A stretch of DNA of 64,000 nt from Candidatus Hydrogenedentota bacterium. GTDB taxonomy: Bacteria; Hydrogenedentota; Hydrogenedentia; Hydrogenedentales; CAILVY01. This document shows, piece after piece, positions 62,061-64,000 of this stretch. The translations under genes and the position numbers were made by a program. Under the pieces are notes generated by a model. The model ran no database searches and was not told the DNA's origin. It saw only the letters and a list, made by a program, of their open reading frames with translations. The stretch lies in NCBI GenBank assembly GCA_903837785.1, contig CAILVY010000362.1:31616-95615 (forward strand), in the 5' to 3' direction. Every line of letters starts with the position of its first letter. Within the stretch, counting starts at the first letter, position 1.

Positions 62061-63542
62061 TCATACATCATGGGCGAGGAATGCGCGAATTCCGGCCGCG
62101 AGACGGCTCAGCAACAGGCCCAGCAGGGCGATGTAGAACGCGTCCGTGACAAAGCGGTAACGTGCGGCGTCCAGAAAGTCCAGCGAGCATCCCAGCGCGG
62201 CAACCATCGCGATATGGAAACAGAAGAAGGCCAGCACGGCACGCCGTGGAAAATCCAGCGCATCCATCCCCTGTGGACGCCGTACCGCCGCCTGGAGGCC
62301 GAAGAGAAACAGCACGGGCAGGCCCAGAAGGAAAAACAGGAACGGGCGGTGCCCGACACGTTCCCAGAAGCTCTCCAGCGGCCCCAACGAGAACGGAACC
62401 TTGCCGTGCAGCGCGTCATAAAACGCAATGATTCCCCGGATCTGCTGCTGGTTTCCCGGCGAGACCGGCAAATCGCTGCTTGGGACAAAATAGCGAAATG
62501 TGGCAAAGACGACCGACGTCAGGAATGCCTGGGGGCGATGAAAAAGGCCATAACGCGCGTCTTTGGCGTAGACCCGGCAGATCGCGATATTGCCATAGTG
62601 GTTGTAGTTCACCGCCCCCGTCGACTTGTACGGCCGGGCAAGCGCAGGGATTTCCCGAAATCGTTCGGGCACGGCCGCGTACTCCGGCGGATACGCGCCG
62701 AGATGCGCCCAACGATTAATCAACGACAGCGGCGACAACTTCCCTTCCTTCACTAAACGGGCCCGGTCGTCCCGGTTCAGGTTCCCAACGGTCATGATCC
62801 AGAGGTTCTTCCCGGAGAAGGAGCAGACATTGAACTCGCCGAACAGCGCCCAGTTCTTGGCGTACACCGCGGTCAGCAGGAGCACGGGAATCAGCCCAAT
62901 CAGCATAACGCGCCGGCGCTTCTCCCGCATCGCCACCGCCAAGGCCAGCCAGACAAGCACGAGATACGAGAGATGGAACATGCTCCACGTCGCGCACAGC
63001 AGGAAGATCGCCGTGAAGAACGCCGCCACAGCCCACGCGCGCCCGTGCGCGGCAATTTCGAAGAGCAACACCGCCGCCAGCGCAAGCAAGGCTGCGCACG
63101 GCATCATATAGAGAAGATAGTGTTCCCACAGGATGAACGGCGGACTCGCCATGAACACAGTGCTCAATGCCAGGGCGAGCATCCTATGAACGCGGAGCCG
63201 CACCTGCAGCACAAAGAGCGAGGCGTACAGCGAAAAACCGAAGAGCAGAAAGACGGCCTGGAACAACCAGGCGCTGGACGGCGTGAGTTTCAGGATCAGC
63301 CCGGTGAGGAGGTTCAGCAGCGGCGGTTGAATGTGCAAGTGCCAGAGGCTTTCCGCCAGCCGGGTTCGCAGCAATTCCGGATCGAGATAGTGCATCACCT
63401 CGATCAACGTGCTGCGGTCGAAACGAACGCCCAGGACGTAGTAGAGGGCGTGAACCAGCGCGAAGATCGCGGCCAGCGCCGCGGCCCAGCGCCACGGGCG
63501 ATTTGCACCCCGATCGCAGCTGCTGTTCATCGGCGGATTCAT
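62061..63542 (-). CDS. Polytopic membrane protein, GT-C glycosyltransferase-like
   Basis: 493 residues from the ATG at 63542, one nucleotide after the stop of the nuclease gene; the ATG at 63530 is possible. About ten hydrophobic segments. An early loop with FDRSTLIEVMHYLDPELL and HIQPPLLNLL resembles the acidic/HxPP loop of GT39-type lipid-linked sugar transferases, but I see no full family signature. It is likely to move sugars from a lipid carrier onto a protein or glycan, or it is a hypothetical membrane protein. Tight spacing on both sides (1 bp and 7 bp) places it in one operon with the neighbours. Confidence 0.7.
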   Translation of the reverse strand: MNPPMNSSCDRGANRPWRWAAALAAIFALVHALYYVLGVRFDRSTLIEVMHYLDPELLRTRLAESLWHLHIQPPLLNLLTGLILKLTPSSAWLFQAVFLLFGFSLYASLFVLQVRLRVHRMLALALSTVFMASPPFILWEHYLLYMMPCAALLALAAVLLFEIAAHGRAWAVAAFFTAIFLLCATWSMFHLSYLVLVWLALAVAMREKRRRVMLIGLIPVLLLTAVYAKNWALFGEFNVCSFSGKNLWIMTVGNLNRDDRARLVKEGKLSPLSLINRWAHLGAYPPEYAAVPERFREIPALARPYKSTGAVNYNHYGNIAICRVYAKDARYGLFHRPQAFLTSVVFATFRYFVPSSDLPVSPGNQQQIRGIIAFYDALHGKVPFSLGPLESFWERVGHRPFLFFLLGLPVLFLFGLQAAVRRPQGMDALDFPRRAVLAFFCFHIAMVAALGCSLDFLDAARYRFVTDAFYIALLGLLLSRLAAGIRAFLAHDV

Positions 63543-63543
63543 G

Positions 63544-64000
63544 TCACTGTCCCGCGCGCATGGCTTGTGTTTGGAGCTTCGCTTCGCGCACCGCGGCGTC
63601 AATCTGTTCGTTCGTGATCTCGACCTCGTGAAGCGCGTCCTCATCAACGTAATAGAGCAAGCCGCGCGGCGGCGTTACGCCCTGAAGGGCGCGCACCGCC
63701 GCAGCGTACAGGAGCAACTGCCACTCATAGCGCGCATGACGTTCTTCGGTCAGCGCGCCTGTTTTGTAGTCCAGGATGGACGCGTCGTCCAGGATCGCGT
63801 CGATCGTGCCGCTGATCAGCGTCTCGCCCAGATTGAGCACAAACGGCGCCTCGCGCTGAAGTTTCTGCTGCGCCGCAAGTTGCGAATACAGCACGGAGCC
63901 GCGGAAGCGGGTCACAATCGCGGATAAGTCATCAAGCAGCGCATGGCGCCGCGAAAGCCCGGTCCGCGCTTCCGCTACAAGCTGATCGAGCGCAGGCGCG
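63544..64000 (-). CDS. PD-(D/E)XK nuclease C-terminus (AddA/RecB-like), 5' end beyond window
   Basis: The frame is open to the right edge (about 152 codons visible). It shows the RecB-family nuclease motifs: a helix (LYSQLAAQQKLQREAPFVLN), then SGTIDAILDD, ASILDYKTG (Asp and Lys of the active site), and YEWQLLLYAAAV. This is the arrangement at the C-terminus of AddA, AddB, and RecB recombination nucleases, where it trims DNA ends. Which subunit it is depends on the missing N-terminal helicase part. The ORF-track start at 63915 is internal. Confidence 0.85.
   Translation of the reverse strand, partial: APALDQLVAEARTGLSRRHALLDDLSAIVTRFRGSVLYSQLAAQQKLQREAPFVLNLGETLISGTIDAILDDASILDYKTGALTEERHARYEWQLLLYAAAVRALQGVTPPRGLLYYVDEDALHEVEITNEQIDAAVREAKLQTQAMRAGQ

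Overview
This is high-GC bacterial DNA with clear Shine-Dalgarno sites and very large secreted, multi-domain proteins. It looks like a plant-polysaccharide degrader from the Hydrogenedentota / Planctomycetes-Verrucomicrobia-Lentisphaerae neighbourhood. The hints are Gly-Glu repeat linkers, C-terminal thrombospondin-3-like calcium tails, GH172/DUF2961, DUF5060 and GH106 enzymes, and the absence of SusC/SusD or TonB genes beside the carbohydrate enzymes. The phylum is an inference; there is no rRNA or other marker gene here. I recognise 29 protein genes (two cut by the window edges), and no tRNA, rRNA, CRISPR array or insertion sequence. Layout: (1) 1-8558, minus strand: a four-gene pectin operon (beta-lactamase-like/DUF5060 fusion, CE12 acetylesterase-PL1 lyase fusion, FG-GAP lyase-like protein, PL1 lyase), with a GH5-like/propeller fusion diverging from it at 8776. 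(2) 10858-21163, minus strand: a chemoreceptor, a 1703-residue multicopper oxidase fused to FN3 and leucine-rich repeats, a di-haem cytochrome c peroxidase and a small Cys-rich exported protein, with a 1.4 kb non-coding stretch in the middle. (3) 21838-33424: a sialidase-like protein and an SSS-family symporter (convergent), a 2.3 kaa multi-PAS sensor kinase, and a GH172 enzyme. (4) 33611-39615: a cyclic-nucleotide-binding/acetate kinase/PduL triple fusion just downstream of a membrane-anchored gingipain-like (C25) peptidase, with a membrane-anchored metallophosphoesterase diverging from them. (5) 39772-57979, mostly plus strand: a second saccharolytic cluster (PIG-L/PL11 fusion, GH67/GH20-like protein, sialidase-like protein, GH120 xylosidase on the minus strand, GH106 rhamnosidase, five-bladed propeller, GH127-like protein, and a large unknown). 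(6) 57998-64000, minus strand: tightly packed genes for a PD-(D/E)XK nuclease C-terminus, a GT-C-like membrane protein, a peptidase MA-like metalloprotease, a Gfo/Idh/MocA oxidoreductase and GlgX. Taken together, the secreted enzymes fit deacetylation, backbone cleavage and side-chain trimming of rhamnogalacturonan-type pectin. Sugar could enter by the SSS symporter, and the AckA/PduL fusion could convert acyl-CoA to acid plus ATP under nucleotide control. The most unusual items are the cNMP-AckA-PduL fusion, the C25 peptidase/metallophosphoesterase divergent pair, the oxidase-LRR giant and several enzyme fusions. All functional statements rest on motif reading and memory of the families; no search was run.
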